Assembly (NCBI RefSeq): GCF_030268885.1
Contig: NZ_BSSA01000021.1
Location: forward strand, 78,131-142,130
Length of the DNA: 64,000 bases
Direction of reading: 5' to 3'
From: Kitasatospora phosalacinea
GTDB lineage: Bacteria > Actinomycetota > Actinomycetes > Streptomycetales > Streptomycetaceae
The notes beneath the pieces were generated by a model. The model was not told the DNA's origin and made no database searches. It saw only the letters and a program-made list of their open reading frames with translations. Every line of letters begins with the position of its first letter. Position 1 is the first letter of the stretch. Shown one piece after another: positions 8,081-16,825 of the stretch. The position numbers and the translations under genes were made by a program.

Positions 8081-9577
8081 GTGACTGCACTGTCTGTGAG
8101 CACCTCCTCCGCCGTGAGCCTGCGGGCGGATGCCCTGGTGGTCGGTGTGGCGAAGGGCCCCAAGGGCCTGGTCGTCGCTCCGGGCGCCGAGGCGGTCGTC
8201 GAGGCGTTCGAGGGCAAGCTGGCCGAGGTCCTCACCACCCTGGGCGCCACCGGCGCCGAGGGTGAGACGGTCAAGCTTCCCGCTCCGGCCGGGACCAAGG
8301 CCCCGCTGGTGCTGGCCGTGGGCCTGGGCCCGGCGCCCGAGGGCGCGTTCGGCGCCGAGGAGCTGCGCCGGGCCGCCGGTGCGGCCGCCCGGGCGCTGGC
8401 CGGGGCGAAGAAGGTCGCGCTGGCGCTGCCCGCGGCCTCCGCCGACGAGGTCGAGGCGGTCGCGCTGGGCGGCCTGCTCGGCGCGTACTCCTTCGGCAGC
8501 TACAAGGGCGAGGTGGCGAAGGCCCCGGTCGCCGAACTGGTGCTGCTGGTGGAGCGGAAGGCCTCGAAGGACGCCAAGGCCGCCGTGGAGCGGGCCGTGG
8601 CGGTCGGCGAGGAGATGAACCGGGCCCGCGACCTGGTCAACACCGCGCCGAACGACCTGAACCCGAAGTCCTTCGCCGCGATCGCGCAGGCGGCGGGCAA
8701 GGAGCACGGCCTCAAGGTCGAGGTGCTGGACGAGAAGGCGCTGGCCAAGGGCGGCTACGGCGGCATCCTGGGCGTGGGCGCCGGCTCGGCGAACCCGCCC
8801 CGGCTGGTGAAGGTGGCCTACACCCACCCGAAGGCGAAGGCCTCGCTGGCCTTCGTCGGCAAGGGCATCACCTACGACTCGGGCGGCATCTCGCTGAAGC
8901 CGGCCGGCCACAACGAGACCATGAAGTGCGACATGGCGGGCGCCGCCGCGGTGTTCGCCGCCGTGGTCGCCGCCAAGCGGCTGGGCCTGCAGGTCAACGT
9001 GACGGCGTGGCTGGCGCTGGCGGAGAACATGCCGTCCGGTTCGGCCACCCGCCCGGGCGACGTGCTGCGGATGTACGGCGGCAAGACCGTCGAGGTGCTG
9101 AACACCGACGCCGAGGGCCGGCTGGTGCTGGCCGACGCGATCGTCCGGGCCGGCGAGGAGCAGCCGGACGTGATCGTCGACGTGGCGACCCTGACCGGCG
9201 CGATGGTGCTGGCGCTGGGCAACCGCACCTTCGGCGTGATGTCCAACGACGAGGCGCTGCGCACCCGGCTGCACGAGACCGCGGACGCGGTGGGCGAGCC
9301 GTCCTGGCCGATGCCGCTGCCGGCCCACCTGCGCAAGGGCATGGTCGAGTCGACCGTCGCGGACCTGGCGAACATGGGCGAGCGGATGGGCGGCGGCCTG
9401 GTGGCCGGCCTGTTCCTGCAGGAGTTCGTCGCCGAGGGCACCGCCTGGGCGCACCTGGACATCGCCGGTCCGGCCTTCAACGAGGGCGGCCCGCACGGCT
9501 ACACCCCCAAGGGCGGCACCGCGAGCGCGGTGCGCACCCTGGTCCGCTTCGCGGAGGACACCGCCGCGGGCGCGTGA
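8081..9577 (+). CDS. pepA: Leucyl aminopeptidase (peptidase family M17)
   Basis: M17 aminopeptidases remove N-terminal residues from peptides in the cytoplasm using two divalent metals. The 498-aa protein has the metal and active-site blocks FVGKGITYDSGGISLKP, MKCDMAGAAAV and the signature NTDAEGRLVLADAI. The GTG at 8081 gives the usual family length. The 223 bp upstream hold no other gene. A strong hairpin follows the stop, so it is probably a single-gene unit. Confidence 0.96.
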   Translation: MTALSVSTSSAVSLRADALVVGVAKGPKGLVVAPGAEAVVEAFEGKLAEVLTTLGATGAEGETVKLPAPAGTKAPLVLAVGLGPAPEGAFGAEELRRAAGAAARALAGAKKVALALPAASADEVEAVALGGLLGAYSFGSYKGEVAKAPVAELVLLVERKASKDAKAAVERAVAVGEEMNRARDLVNTAPNDLNPKSFAAIAQAAGKEHGLKVEVLDEKALAKGGYGGILGVGAGSANPPRLVKVAYTHPKAKASLAFVGKGITYDSGGISLKPAGHNETMKCDMAGAAAVFAAVVAAKRLGLQVNVTAWLALAENMPSGSATRPGDVLRMYGGKTVEVLNTDAEGRLVLADAIVRAGEEQPDVIVDVATLTGAMVLALGNRTFGVMSNDEALRTRLHETADAVGEPSWPMPLPAHLRKGMVESTVADLANMGERMGGGLVAGLFLQEFVAEGTAWAHLDIAGPAFNEGGPHGYTPKGGTASAVRTLVRFAEDTAAGA

Positions 9578-9590
9578 TCCGCTGACCGTC

Positions 9591-9623
9591 GCGGGGCCCG
9601 GCACCGTTGGTGCCGGGCCCCGC
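9591..9623 (+). terminator. Hairpin terminator after pepA
   Basis: A perfect 15-bp GC-rich stem (9591-9605 with 9609-9623) with loop GTT begins 13 bp after the pepA stop codon. Confidence 0.85.
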
Positions 9624-9963
9624 GCGCATTACCAGCCGGTAGCGCGGGGTGACAATTCGACGACGTGTTCGCCTCCGGCGAAAATTGATTCCGCAGAGCG
9701 GAACCAGGCCGGTGAAGCCCCCCGGACGGAGCACCTCCGCTTGCCGATTTCCCGGCCGTGAGCTGCGACGATACCTCCGAGAACGGGTCATACCGCCGCC
9801 GCGCGGACCGCACCGGGGGCGCCTCGGGGCACCCGCCGACGCCACCTGCTGCCAACAAGTGCAAAGATGTATTTCCGGCACGACTGGGCGCTCTTACAAG
9901 GGCACTCACCCACCGGACCGCGACCGGCCCGGCGATCCGCACCTTTTGCATGGAGGACGTGAC
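9624..9963. other. Intergenic region ahead of lpdA
   Basis: These 340 bp carry no convincing gene on either strand. They are less GC-rich than the surroundings, with segments such as GTGACAATTCGA near 9649 and AAAATTGATTCCG near 9680. The region presumably holds the lpdA promoter and a long leader. I could not assign a known riboswitch or regulator site. Confidence 0.5.
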
Positions 9964-11352
9964 GTGGCGAACGACGCCAGCACCGTTTTCGACGTAGTCA
10001 TTCTCGGAGGCGGAAGCGGCGGTTACGCCGCGGCGCTCCGTGGCGCCCAGCTCGGCCTGAGCGTCGCGCTGATCGAGAAGGGCGAGCTGGGCGGCACCTG
10101 CCTCCACCGCGGCTGCATCCCGACCAAGGCGCTGCTGCACGCCGCCGAGGTCGCCGACGAGACGAAGGAAGCCGCCGAGTTCGGCGTCCTCGCCACCTTC
10201 CAGGGCATCGACATCAACGGCGTCCACAAGTACAAGGACGACGTCGTCGCCGGCCTGTACAAGGGCCTGCAGGGCCTGGTCGCCTCGCGCAAGGTCACCT
10301 TCATCCAGGGCGAGGGCAAGCTCTCCTCGCAGACCTCGGTGGACGTCAACGGCCAGCGCATCGAGGGCCGCCACATCGTCCTCGCCACCGGCTCCGTGCC
10401 GCGCTCGATCCCGGGCCTGGACATCGACGGCAACCGGATCATCTCCTCCGACCACGCGCTGAAGCTGGACTACATCCCGAAGTCGGCGATCATCCTCGGC
10501 GGCGGCGTCATCGGCTGCGAGTTCGCCTCGGTCTGGAAGTCCTTCGGCGTCGACGTCACCATCGTCGAGGGCCTGCCCCACCTGGTGCCGCTGGAGGACG
10601 AGAACTCCTCCAAGCTGCTGGAGCGCGCCTTCCGCAAGCGCGGCATCAAGTTCGAGCTCAAGTCCCGCTTCTCCGGCGTGGAGTACACCGAGAACGGCGT
10701 CCGGGTCTCGACCGAGAACGGCAAGTCCATCGAGGCGGACGTGCTGCTGGTCGCGATCGGCCGCGGCCCGGTCTCGGCCGGCCTGGGCTACGAGGAGCAG
10801 GGCGTCGCGATGGACCGCGGCTACGTCCTGGTCGACGAGTACCTGCGCACCAACGTGCCGACCATCTCCGCCGTCGGCGACCTGGTCCCGACCCTGCAGC
10901 TCGCCCACGTCGGCTTCGCCGAGGGCATCCTCGTCGCCGAGCGGATCGCCGGCCTCAAGGTCGTCCCGATCGACTACGACGGCATCCCGCGGGTGACCTA
11001 CTCCAACCCGGAGGTCGCCTCCGTCGGCCTGACCGAGGCCAAGGCCGTCGAGCAGTACGGCAAGGAGAAGGTCGTCACCCTCAAGTACAACCTGGCCGGC
11101 AACGGCAAGAGCAAGATCCTCAAGACCGCCGGCGAGATCAAGCTGGTCCAGGTCAAGGACGGCGCCGTCGTGGGTGTCCACATGGTCGGCGCCCGCATGG
11201 GCGAGCAGGTCGGCGAGGCCCAGCTCATCTACAACTGGGAGGCCCTGCCCGCCGAGGTCGCGCAGCTCATCCACGCGCACCCGAGCCAGTCCGAGGCGCT
11301 CGGCGAGGCCCACCTCGCGCTGGCCGGCAAGCCGCTGCACGCGCACGACTGA
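9964..11352 (+). CDS. lpdA: Dihydrolipoyl dehydrogenase (E3)
   Basis: E3 reoxidises the dihydrolipoyl groups of 2-oxoacid dehydrogenase complexes with FAD and NAD. The 462-aa protein has the FAD motif GGGSGG (15-20), the redox disulfide in GGTCLHRGCIP (C46/C51), the NAD motif GGGVIGCEFASVW and the C-terminal active-site HAHPSQSEALGEA. The GTG at 9964 was chosen because a GGAGG lies 7 nt upstream and the FAD motif then sits at the normal distance from the N-terminus. sucB follows 58 bp downstream. Confidence 0.96.
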   Translation: MANDASTVFDVVILGGGSGGYAAALRGAQLGLSVALIEKGELGGTCLHRGCIPTKALLHAAEVADETKEAAEFGVLATFQGIDINGVHKYKDDVVAGLYKGLQGLVASRKVTFIQGEGKLSSQTSVDVNGQRIEGRHIVLATGSVPRSIPGLDIDGNRIISSDHALKLDYIPKSAIILGGGVIGCEFASVWKSFGVDVTIVEGLPHLVPLEDENSSKLLERAFRKRGIKFELKSRFSGVEYTENGVRVSTENGKSIEADVLLVAIGRGPVSAGLGYEEQGVAMDRGYVLVDEYLRTNVPTISAVGDLVPTLQLAHVGFAEGILVAERIAGLKVVPIDYDGIPRVTYSNPEVASVGLTEAKAVEQYGKEKVVTLKYNLAGNGKSKILKTAGEIKLVQVKDGAVVGVHMVGARMGEQVGEAQLIYNWEALPAEVAQLIHAHPSQSEALGEAHLALAGKPLHAHD

Positions 11353-11410
11353 TCGCGCCCCCGTCCCCGTTCATTCCTGTACGCAAGACTTGATAGGAGT
11401 CGCTGGAACC

Positions 11411-13207
11411 ATGGCGGTCTCAGTAACACTGCCCGCGCTGGGCGAGAGCGTGACCGAAGGCACCGTCACCCGCTGGCTGAAGGCCGAGGGTGAGCGCGTG
11501 GAGATCGACGAGCCGCTGCTCGAGGTCTCCACCGACAAGGTCGACACCGAGATCCCGGCGCCGGCCTCCGGCATCCTGGCCTCGATCAAGGTCGGCGAGG
11601 ACGAGACCGTCGAGGTGGGCGCCGAGCTGGCGGTCATCGACGACGGCTCCGGCGCCCCCGCCGCCGCCCCGGCCCCCGCGGCCGAGGCCGCCCCGGCCGC
11701 CGCCCCGGCCGCCCCGGCTGCGGAGGAGGCTCCCGCGGCCCCCGCCCCGGCCCCGGCCCCCGCCGCCGAGGCCGCTCCGGCCGGCGACGCCACCCCGGTG
11801 CTGCTGCCCGCGCTGGGCGAGTCGGTCACCGAGGGCACCGTCACCCGCTGGCTGAAGGCCGAGGGCGACACCGTCGAGGTCGACGAGCCGCTGCTGGAGG
11901 TCTCCACCGACAAGGTCGACACCGAGATCCCCTCCCCCGTGGCGGGCACCCTGGTGAAGATCCTGGTCGGCGAGGACGAGACCGCCGAGGTCGGCGCCCA
12001 GCTCGCGCTGATCGGTGCCGCGGGCTCGGCTCCCGCCGCCCCGGCCCCGGCTGCTGCTCCGGCCGCCCCCGCTGCCCCGGCCGCTCCGGCTCCGGCTGCT
12101 CCGGCCCCGGTGGCCGCCGCTCCGGCCCCGGCTGCCGCTCCGGCCGCCCCCGCTGCCCCGGCCGCCCCGGCTCCGGCCGCCCCGGCTCCGGCCGCCCCGG
12201 CTCCGGCCGCCCCGGCTCCGGCTGCTCCGGCCCCGGCTGCTGCCCCGGCCGCTCCGGTCGCCGCCGCTCCGGCCGCGGACGCCGGTGACGCCTACGTCAC
12301 CCCGCTGGTGCGCAAGCTCGCCGCCGAGCACGGCGTCGCGCTGTCCGCCGTCGCCGGCACCGGCGTCGGCGGCCGCATCCGCAAGCAGGACGTGATCGCC
12401 GCCGCCGAGGCCGCCAAGGCCGCGCCGGCCCCGGCCGCCGCCCCCGCTGCCGCCGCCCCGGCGAAGGCCGCCGCCGCGCCGTCCGCGCTGCGCGGCCAGA
12501 CCGTCAAGATGACCCGCATGCGCAAGGTCATCGGCGACAACATGCTGAAGGCCCTGCACGAGCAGGCCCAGCTGACCAGCGTGGTCGAGGTGGACGTCAC
12601 CCGGATCATGTCGCTGCGCGCGAAGGCGAAGGACTCCTTCCTGGCCCGCGAGGGCGTGAAGCTGTCCCCGATGCCGTTCTTCGTGAAGGCCGCCGCCCAG
12701 GCGCTGAAGGCCCACGCGGTCATCAACGCCCGGATCAACGAGGCCGAGGGCACCATCACCTACTTCGACTCCGAGAACATCGGCATCGCCGTGGACTCCG
12801 AGAAGGGCCTGATGACCCCGGTCATCAAGGGTGCGGGCGACCTCAACATCGCGGGCATCTCGAAGAAGACCGCGGAGCTGGCCGCGAAGGTCCGCGACAG
12901 CAAGATCACCCCGGACGAGCTGTCCGGCGCGACCTTCACCATCTCCAACACCGGTTCGCGCGGTGCGCTGTTCGACACCGTCATCGTCCCGCCGAACCAG
13001 GTCGCGATCCTGGGCATCGGCGCGACCGTGAAGCGCCCGGTGGTCATCGAGTCCGACGGCGGCACCGCCATCGGCATCCGCGACATGACCTACCTGTCGC
13101 TCTCCTACGACCACCGCCTGGTGGACGGCGCGGACGCCGCCCGCTACCTGGTCGCGGTCAAGGAGATCCTGGAGGCCGGCGAGTTCGAGGTCGAGCTCGG
13201 CCTGTGA
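11411..13207 (+). CDS. sucB: 2-oxoglutarate dehydrogenase E2 (dihydrolipoamide succinyltransferase), two lipoyl domains
   Basis: E2 carries acyl groups on lipoyl-lysines and transfers them to CoA. The 598-aa protein has two near-identical lipoyl domains (lysines K43 and K168 in EVSTDKVDTEIP), long Ala/Pro linkers, an E3-binding domain (VTPLVRKLAAEHGV, VGGRIRKQDV), and a catalytic domain ending in YDHRLVDGADAARYL, with H568 as the catalytic histidine. A strong terminator follows. It could instead serve pyruvate dehydrogenase, since actinobacterial E2 proteins are often annotated either way. Confidence 0.92.
   Translation: MAVSVTLPALGESVTEGTVTRWLKAEGERVEIDEPLLEVSTDKVDTEIPAPASGILASIKVGEDETVEVGAELAVIDDGSGAPAAAPAPAAEAAPAAAPAAPAAEEAPAAPAPAPAPAAEAAPAGDATPVLLPALGESVTEGTVTRWLKAEGDTVEVDEPLLEVSTDKVDTEIPSPVAGTLVKILVGEDETAEVGAQLALIGAAGSAPAAPAPAAAPAAPAAPAAPAPAAPAPVAAAPAPAAAPAAPAAPAAPAPAAPAPAAPAPAAPAPAAPAPAAAPAAPVAAAPAADAGDAYVTPLVRKLAAEHGVALSAVAGTGVGGRIRKQDVIAAAEAAKAAPAPAAAPAAAAPAKAAAAPSALRGQTVKMTRMRKVIGDNMLKALHEQAQLTSVVEVDVTRIMSLRAKAKDSFLAREGVKLSPMPFFVKAAAQALKAHAVINARINEAEGTITYFDSENIGIAVDSEKGLMTPVIKGAGDLNIAGISKKTAELAAKVRDSKITPDELSGATFTISNTGSRGALFDTVIVPPNQVAILGIGATVKRPVVIESDGGTAIGIRDMTYLSLSYDHRLVDGADAARYLVAVKEILEAGEFEVELGL
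12161..12220 (+). repeat. 15-bp tandem repeat, four perfect copies, in the sucB linker
   Basis: The unit GCCGCCCCGGCTCCG is repeated exactly four times (12161, 12176, 12191, 12206) and encodes AAPAP. It lies within the flexible linker after the second lipoyl domain. Flanking sequence holds degenerate copies, so the linker length is probably variable between strains. Confidence 0.9.
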
Positions 13208-13234
13208 TCCGCACCGTGCCGTAGGCGCCCCGTC

Positions 13235-13272
13235 GGGAGCCCCGCACCGTCCCCGGACGGTGCGGGGCTCCC
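13235..13272 (+). terminator. Hairpin terminator after sucB
   Basis: An 18-bp inverted repeat (13235-13252 and 13255-13272) lies 28 bp after the sucB stop. The arms are separated by only 2 nt, so the innermost pairs must open to form the loop. Confidence 0.85.
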
Positions 13273-13331
13273 GCGCGTTGCGGGCCGGAACGGGTGCGGG
13301 CGGGGCGGCGATCGTGGAGGCTGGAGCGGTG

Positions 13332-13847
13332 ATGGACGAGACGGGATTCTGGCAACTGGTCGACGAGGCCCGGGAAGCGGCCGCGGGCGACCCGGACGAA
13401 CAGGCCGAGGCGCTGGTCGACCGGCTGCTGCGGCTCACCCCGGACGAGGTGCTGGACTTCGCCCGGCAGTTCGAGGCGCGCTTCCAGCGGGCGTACACGG
13501 TGGAGCTGTGGGGCGCCGCGTACCTGCTGCTCGACGGGGCCTCGGAGGACGGCTTCGACTACTTCCGGTGCTGGCTGATCGGCCAGGGGCGGGACGTGTT
13601 CGAGGGCGCGGTGCACGAGCCGGACGCGCTGGCCGAGCTGGTGCCCGACTTCGACGAGGAGGAGGACGGCGACGGGGAGGAGCTCGGCTACGCCGCCGAC
13701 GAGGCGTACGAGCGGCTGACCGGGCTGCCGCTGCCGGACCTGGGGGTGCGGCAGCCCGCGGCCCCGTACGGGGTGTGGTTCGACTTCTCGGACAAGGCCC
13801 AGCTGGCGGCCCGCTACCCGCGGCTGTGGGAGCTGTACGGGGACTGA
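13332..13847 (+). CDS. DUF4240 domain protein
   Basis: The 171-aa acidic soluble protein starts MDETGFWQLVDEAREAAAGD and contains RLTPDEVLDFARQFEARFQRAYTVELWGAAYLL and FRCWLIGQGRDVFEGAV, typical of DUF4240, whose function is unknown. The ATG at 13332 follows a GGAGG 11 nt upstream. The C-terminal half is extremely acidic (DEEEDGDGEE). It stands alone between the sucB terminator and a convergent gene. Confidence 0.88.
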   Translation: MDETGFWQLVDEAREAAAGDPDEQAEALVDRLLRLTPDEVLDFARQFEARFQRAYTVELWGAAYLLLDGASEDGFDYFRCWLIGQGRDVFEGAVHEPDALAELVPDFDEEEDGDGEELGYAADEAYERLTGLPLPDLGVRQPAAPYGVWFDFSDKAQLAARYPRLWELYGD

Positions 13848-13914
13848 GCGGGGCCGGGCGGCCGCGGGCCGGACGGCGCGCCCTCCGGGGGGCGGCCGTC
13901 CGGGTGCCGCCCGG

Positions 13915-13980
13915 GCGGGTGCCGGTCGGGCGGGTGGCGGCCCGGCGGGTGGCGGCCCGGCGGGTGGCGGCCCGGCGGGT
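13915..13980. repeat. 15-bp tandem repeat abutting the DUF2510 gene stop
   Basis: The unit GCGGGTGGCGGCCCG occurs in three perfect copies (13930, 13945, 13960) plus a degenerate copy before and a partial copy after. The array ends exactly at the stop codon of the minus-strand gene (13980-13982) and lies between convergent genes. Confidence 0.9.
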
Positions 13981-14906
13981 CAGGAGGCGGTGGTGATGCC
14001 CTGGATGATGTCGTCCAGCACGGCCGGGTCCGGGGCCTTGGGGTCGTCGTCCACGCCGCCGCGCAGGATGACGTAGCCGCTGCCGTCCGGGTCCGGCACG
14101 GCCGCGACCACGGCGTAGCCGGCCGCGCCCTGCTCGGGTTCGACGTGCCAGCGGATCGCCCAGCCCTCGTGGCCCGCGACGGTGAGGGTGCCGGCCGACT
14201 CCTCCCGGTGGGAGCGCAGGGTGCCGAAGGCGGCGGCGGCGAAGTCGGTCATCGCCTGTTCGGCGGCGGCCTGGGCGTCGGCGGCGTCGACGCTGTCCGC
14301 GGCGATCGCGAACTGGCCGCGCAGGCAGAGGGACTCGGACTGCTCGCAGGCGTACTGGCCGGAGATCTCCACCACCGTCGCCCGTTCGTTGGCCGGTTCG
14401 GCGGTCCAGCCGTCGGGCAGCGGGACGCCCCAGCCGTGGGCCTTGTCGGCGAGCTGCAGGGCCGGGGCGGGGCTGGTGCGGGTGTCGTCGGCGCTGGTGT
14501 CGTCGGTCTCGGTGGCGTCCGGGGTCGGGGACGGGGAGCGCGGCGGGCGGGAGGCGGCCGGGGTGGAGACGCCGACGGTGATGGTCGGCGCGGGCCCGGC
14601 CTTCTTCGGGCCGTCCGGCTGCAGGGCCCACAGCACGGTGCCGACCGCGCCGGCCAGCAGCACCACGACCACCGAGACGACGGCGATCAGCGGGCCCCGG
14701 CCGGGGCGGCCCGGGGGCGGGCCCGGCGGCCCGAAGGACGGGGGTGCCGGGGGCGGGGGGCCGGGGGCGACCTGCCAGGTCTGGGTGACCGCGTCGTTGA
14801 CCAGGCCGGCCTGCCGGTGGGAGTCCGTCCAGGCGGTGCCGTCCCACCAGCGTTCCTGCCCGGTGCCGGGGACGGGGTACCAGCCGGGCGGCGTCGGGTT
14901 GCTCAC
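13980..14906 (-). CDS. DUF2510 membrane-anchored protein with extracytoplasmic domain
   Basis: The 308-aa protein begins with a DUF2510 module (PPGWYPVPGTGQERWWDGTAWT, residues 6-27), followed by a Pro-rich stretch, one transmembrane helix (LIAVVSVVVVLLAGAVGTVLWAL, about 73-95), a Ser/Thr/Pro/Asp linker and an outer domain of about 160 residues with two cysteines close together (YACEQSESLC). The orientation is probably N-in/C-out. The function is unknown. The stop is immediately followed by a tandem repeat array. Confidence 0.85.
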   Translation of the reverse strand: MSNPTPPGWYPVPGTGQERWWDGTAWTDSHRQAGLVNDAVTQTWQVAPGPPPPAPPSFGPPGPPPGRPGRGPLIAVVSVVVVLLAGAVGTVLWALQPDGPKKAGPAPTITVGVSTPAASRPPRSPSPTPDATETDDTSADDTRTSPAPALQLADKAHGWGVPLPDGWTAEPANERATVVEISGQYACEQSESLCLRGQFAIAADSVDAADAQAAAEQAMTDFAAAAFGTLRSHREESAGTLTVAGHEGWAIRWHVEPEQGAAGYAVVAAVPDPDGSGYVILRGGVDDDPKAPDPAVLDDIIQGITTAS

Positions 14907-15008
14907 GGCCGCTACCGTACCGCTCGGGGGCCGCCCTCCCCAGACGGTCGGCGGTCACGAATCGGGCACCCGGGGCGGTGGGTTGACGAACCGTCGGCCC
15001 TCGGCGGG

Positions 15009-15512
15009 TCAGTCCAGGGCGCGGCCCATCCAGACGTCGTCCACGTAGCCGCCGTCCAGCAGGAAGTGCTCGGGCAGCACGCCGAGGACCGCGAAGCCGG
15101 CCCGTTCGTAGAGGCGGCGGGCCGGGGCGTTGTGGGCGAGCACCCGGAGCGTCATCCGGCGGGCGCCCTCGGCACGGGCGGCGGCGCAGGCGGCGGTGAG
15201 CAGGGCCTCGCCGATCCGGCGGCCGCGGGCCTCGGGGAGCACGCCCAGGCCCTGGATCTGGCGGACGTGCGCGTTGGAGGGCAGCGGGATCTCGCGGACC
15301 TGGCGGACGTAACCGACCACCCGGCCGTCGAGTTCGGCCAGCAGGTACTGCTCGGGGCGGTGCGCCTCGTCGAAGACCGGGGCGTCCTCGGGGCCGCGCG
15401 GGGCGACCTCGCTGAGCGGGGACCAGGTGGCGTGGTCGACGGCGCGGATCGCGCGCTCGTCCTCGACCCGGGCCGGGCGGATGATCACATCGTCGGAAGG
15501 CATGGCGGTCAT
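15009..15512 (-). CDS. GNAT family N-acetyltransferase
   Basis: The 167-aa protein has the acetyl-CoA binding motif A GLGVLPEARGRRIGEALLTAA and the downstream HNAPARRLYERAGFAVLGVL of GNAT enzymes. The acceptor substrate is unknown. The ATG at 15512 has a GGAG about 12 nt upstream; a second in-frame ATG three codons later (15503) is possible. It is divergent from the TIGR01777-family gene. Confidence 0.88.
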   Translation of the reverse strand: MTAMPSDDVIIRPARVEDERAIRAVDHATWSPLSEVAPRGPEDAPVFDEAHRPEQYLLAELDGRVVGYVRQVREIPLPSNAHVRQIQGLGVLPEARGRRIGEALLTAACAAARAEGARRMTLRVLAHNAPARRLYERAGFAVLGVLPEHFLLDGGYVDDVWMGRALD

Positions 15513-15596
15513 GCTAGACGCCGCTCCACGGACTCCTCGGCGGGGTTGCCGGGTTGCTGAGCGGGTAGGCGGCGCCGGACTGGGAGGATGGCCGGC

Positions 15597-16511
15597 ATGC
15601 GAATCGCGGTGACAGGCTCCACGGGGTTGATCGGGTCCGCGCTGGTGGACTCCCTGCTGGCGGACGGGCACGAGGTGCTGCGGCTGGTGCGGCGGCGCTC
15701 GCGCACCGGGCCGCAGCCGGACGGGACGGTCGGGGTCGGCTGGAACCCCCAGCTGATGCAGATCGACGCGGCCGCGCTGGAGGGCGTGGACGCCGCGGTG
15801 CACCTGGCCGGGGCGGGCGTCGGCGACCGGCGCTGGACGGACGCCTACCGGCGGGAGATCCGGGACAGCCGGGTGTTCGGCACCGAGACGCTGGCCGCCG
15901 CGCTGGCCCGGCTGAAGGAGCCGCCGCGGGTGCTGGTCAGCGCCTCCGCGGTCGGCTACTACGGGCAGACCGGCGACCAGGTGGTCGACGAGGACTCCCC
16001 GGCCGGGAGCGACTTCCTGGCCGAGGTCTGCCGGGAGTGGGAGCGCGCCGCGCGGCCCGCGGCGGACGCCGGGATCCGGGTGGTGCACCCGCGCACCGGG
16101 CTGGTGCTGGACCCGGCGGGCGGCGCCGGGGCCCGGCTGCTGCCGCTGTTCAAGCTGGCGCTGGGCGGGCGGCTCGGGAACGGCGGGCAGTACTGGTCGC
16201 TGATCTCGCTGGCCGACGAGGTCGCGGCGCTGCGCTTCCTGGTCGAGCACGAGGAGCTGTCCGGGCCGGTCAACCTGACCGGGCCCGCGCCCGTCACCAA
16301 CCGCGAGCTGACCGAGGAGCTCTCCCGGCAGCTCGGGCGTCCGGCGGCGTTCGCGGTGCCGGAGTGGGCGCTGCGCACCGTGCTCGGGGAGATGGCCGTG
16401 GAGGTGGTGGGCAGCCACCGGGTGGTGCCGAAGGCGCTGCTGGACGCGGGGTTCGTGTTCCGCGACCCGGACGTGGGGGCGATCGTCGCGGCGGCGCTCG
16501 GGGAGCGCTGA
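15597..16511 (+). CDS. TIGR01777-family NAD(P)-binding epimerase-like protein (SDR39U1 type)
   Basis: The 304-aa protein starts MRIAVTGSTGLIGSALVDSL, an extended-SDR nucleotide-binding motif, and shows the family hallmarks VHLAGAGVGDRRW, LVSASAVGYYG, the Asp-rich DSPAGSDFLAEVCREWE and the C-terminal DUF1731 segment (PEWALRTVLGEMA, VPKALLDAGF). No enzymatic substrate has been established for the family as far as I know. The second ATG (15597) was preferred because GGGAGG lies 9-10 nt upstream of it and directly abuts the first ATG. Confidence 0.92.
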   Translation: MRIAVTGSTGLIGSALVDSLLADGHEVLRLVRRRSRTGPQPDGTVGVGWNPQLMQIDAAALEGVDAAVHLAGAGVGDRRWTDAYRREIRDSRVFGTETLAAALARLKEPPRVLVSASAVGYYGQTGDQVVDEDSPAGSDFLAEVCREWERAARPAADAGIRVVHPRTGLVLDPAGGAGARLLPLFKLALGGRLGNGGQYWSLISLADEVAALRFLVEHEELSGPVNLTGPAPVTNRELTEELSRQLGRPAAFAVPEWALRTVLGEMAVEVVGSHRVVPKALLDAGFVFRDPDVGAIVAAALGER

Positions 16512-16550
16512 CGGCGGCGCCCGGGCTGCGCTGACGGCGGCGCTCGGGGT
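16505..16550. repeat. 23-bp tandem duplication across the TIGR01777 gene stop
   Basis: Two adjacent 23-bp copies (16505-16527, 16528-16550) share the exact first 16 bases GCGCTGACGGCGGCGC. The first copy contains the stop codon TGA of the upstream gene. The rest of the interval to 16825 holds no gene I can support; a promoter for the following oxidoreductase is expected there. Confidence 0.8.
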
Positions 16551-16825
16551 GCGGCGGGGGCGGTGCCCCGAGCGCACCGTGGGAGGTGACGGGGCGTCGG
16601 CAGGGGGCGCACGGGTGCAACCGGGCGGCGCGCGGGGCGTGGGCGGTGACGGACCGCGCCCGTTCCCGCCTCGCGCACCCCGTTTGACGCACGGTGGGTA
16701 ATCGCCCGCTGCCCCTGTGTCGCCGTTCCGGTGTGATGAGCCGATTGGGCGTCACCCGGCGGTCTGGAGCGGCGGATGACGGGGCATCACCAGTGCGGAC
16801 CACGTCAGGGAGGGAGCACCCAATC

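Noticed and set aside
13915..13980. Possible CRISPR array among the short tandem repeats
   Set aside because: Copies are directly adjacent with no spacers, units are 9-29 bp, and no cas genes are present anywhere in the window.
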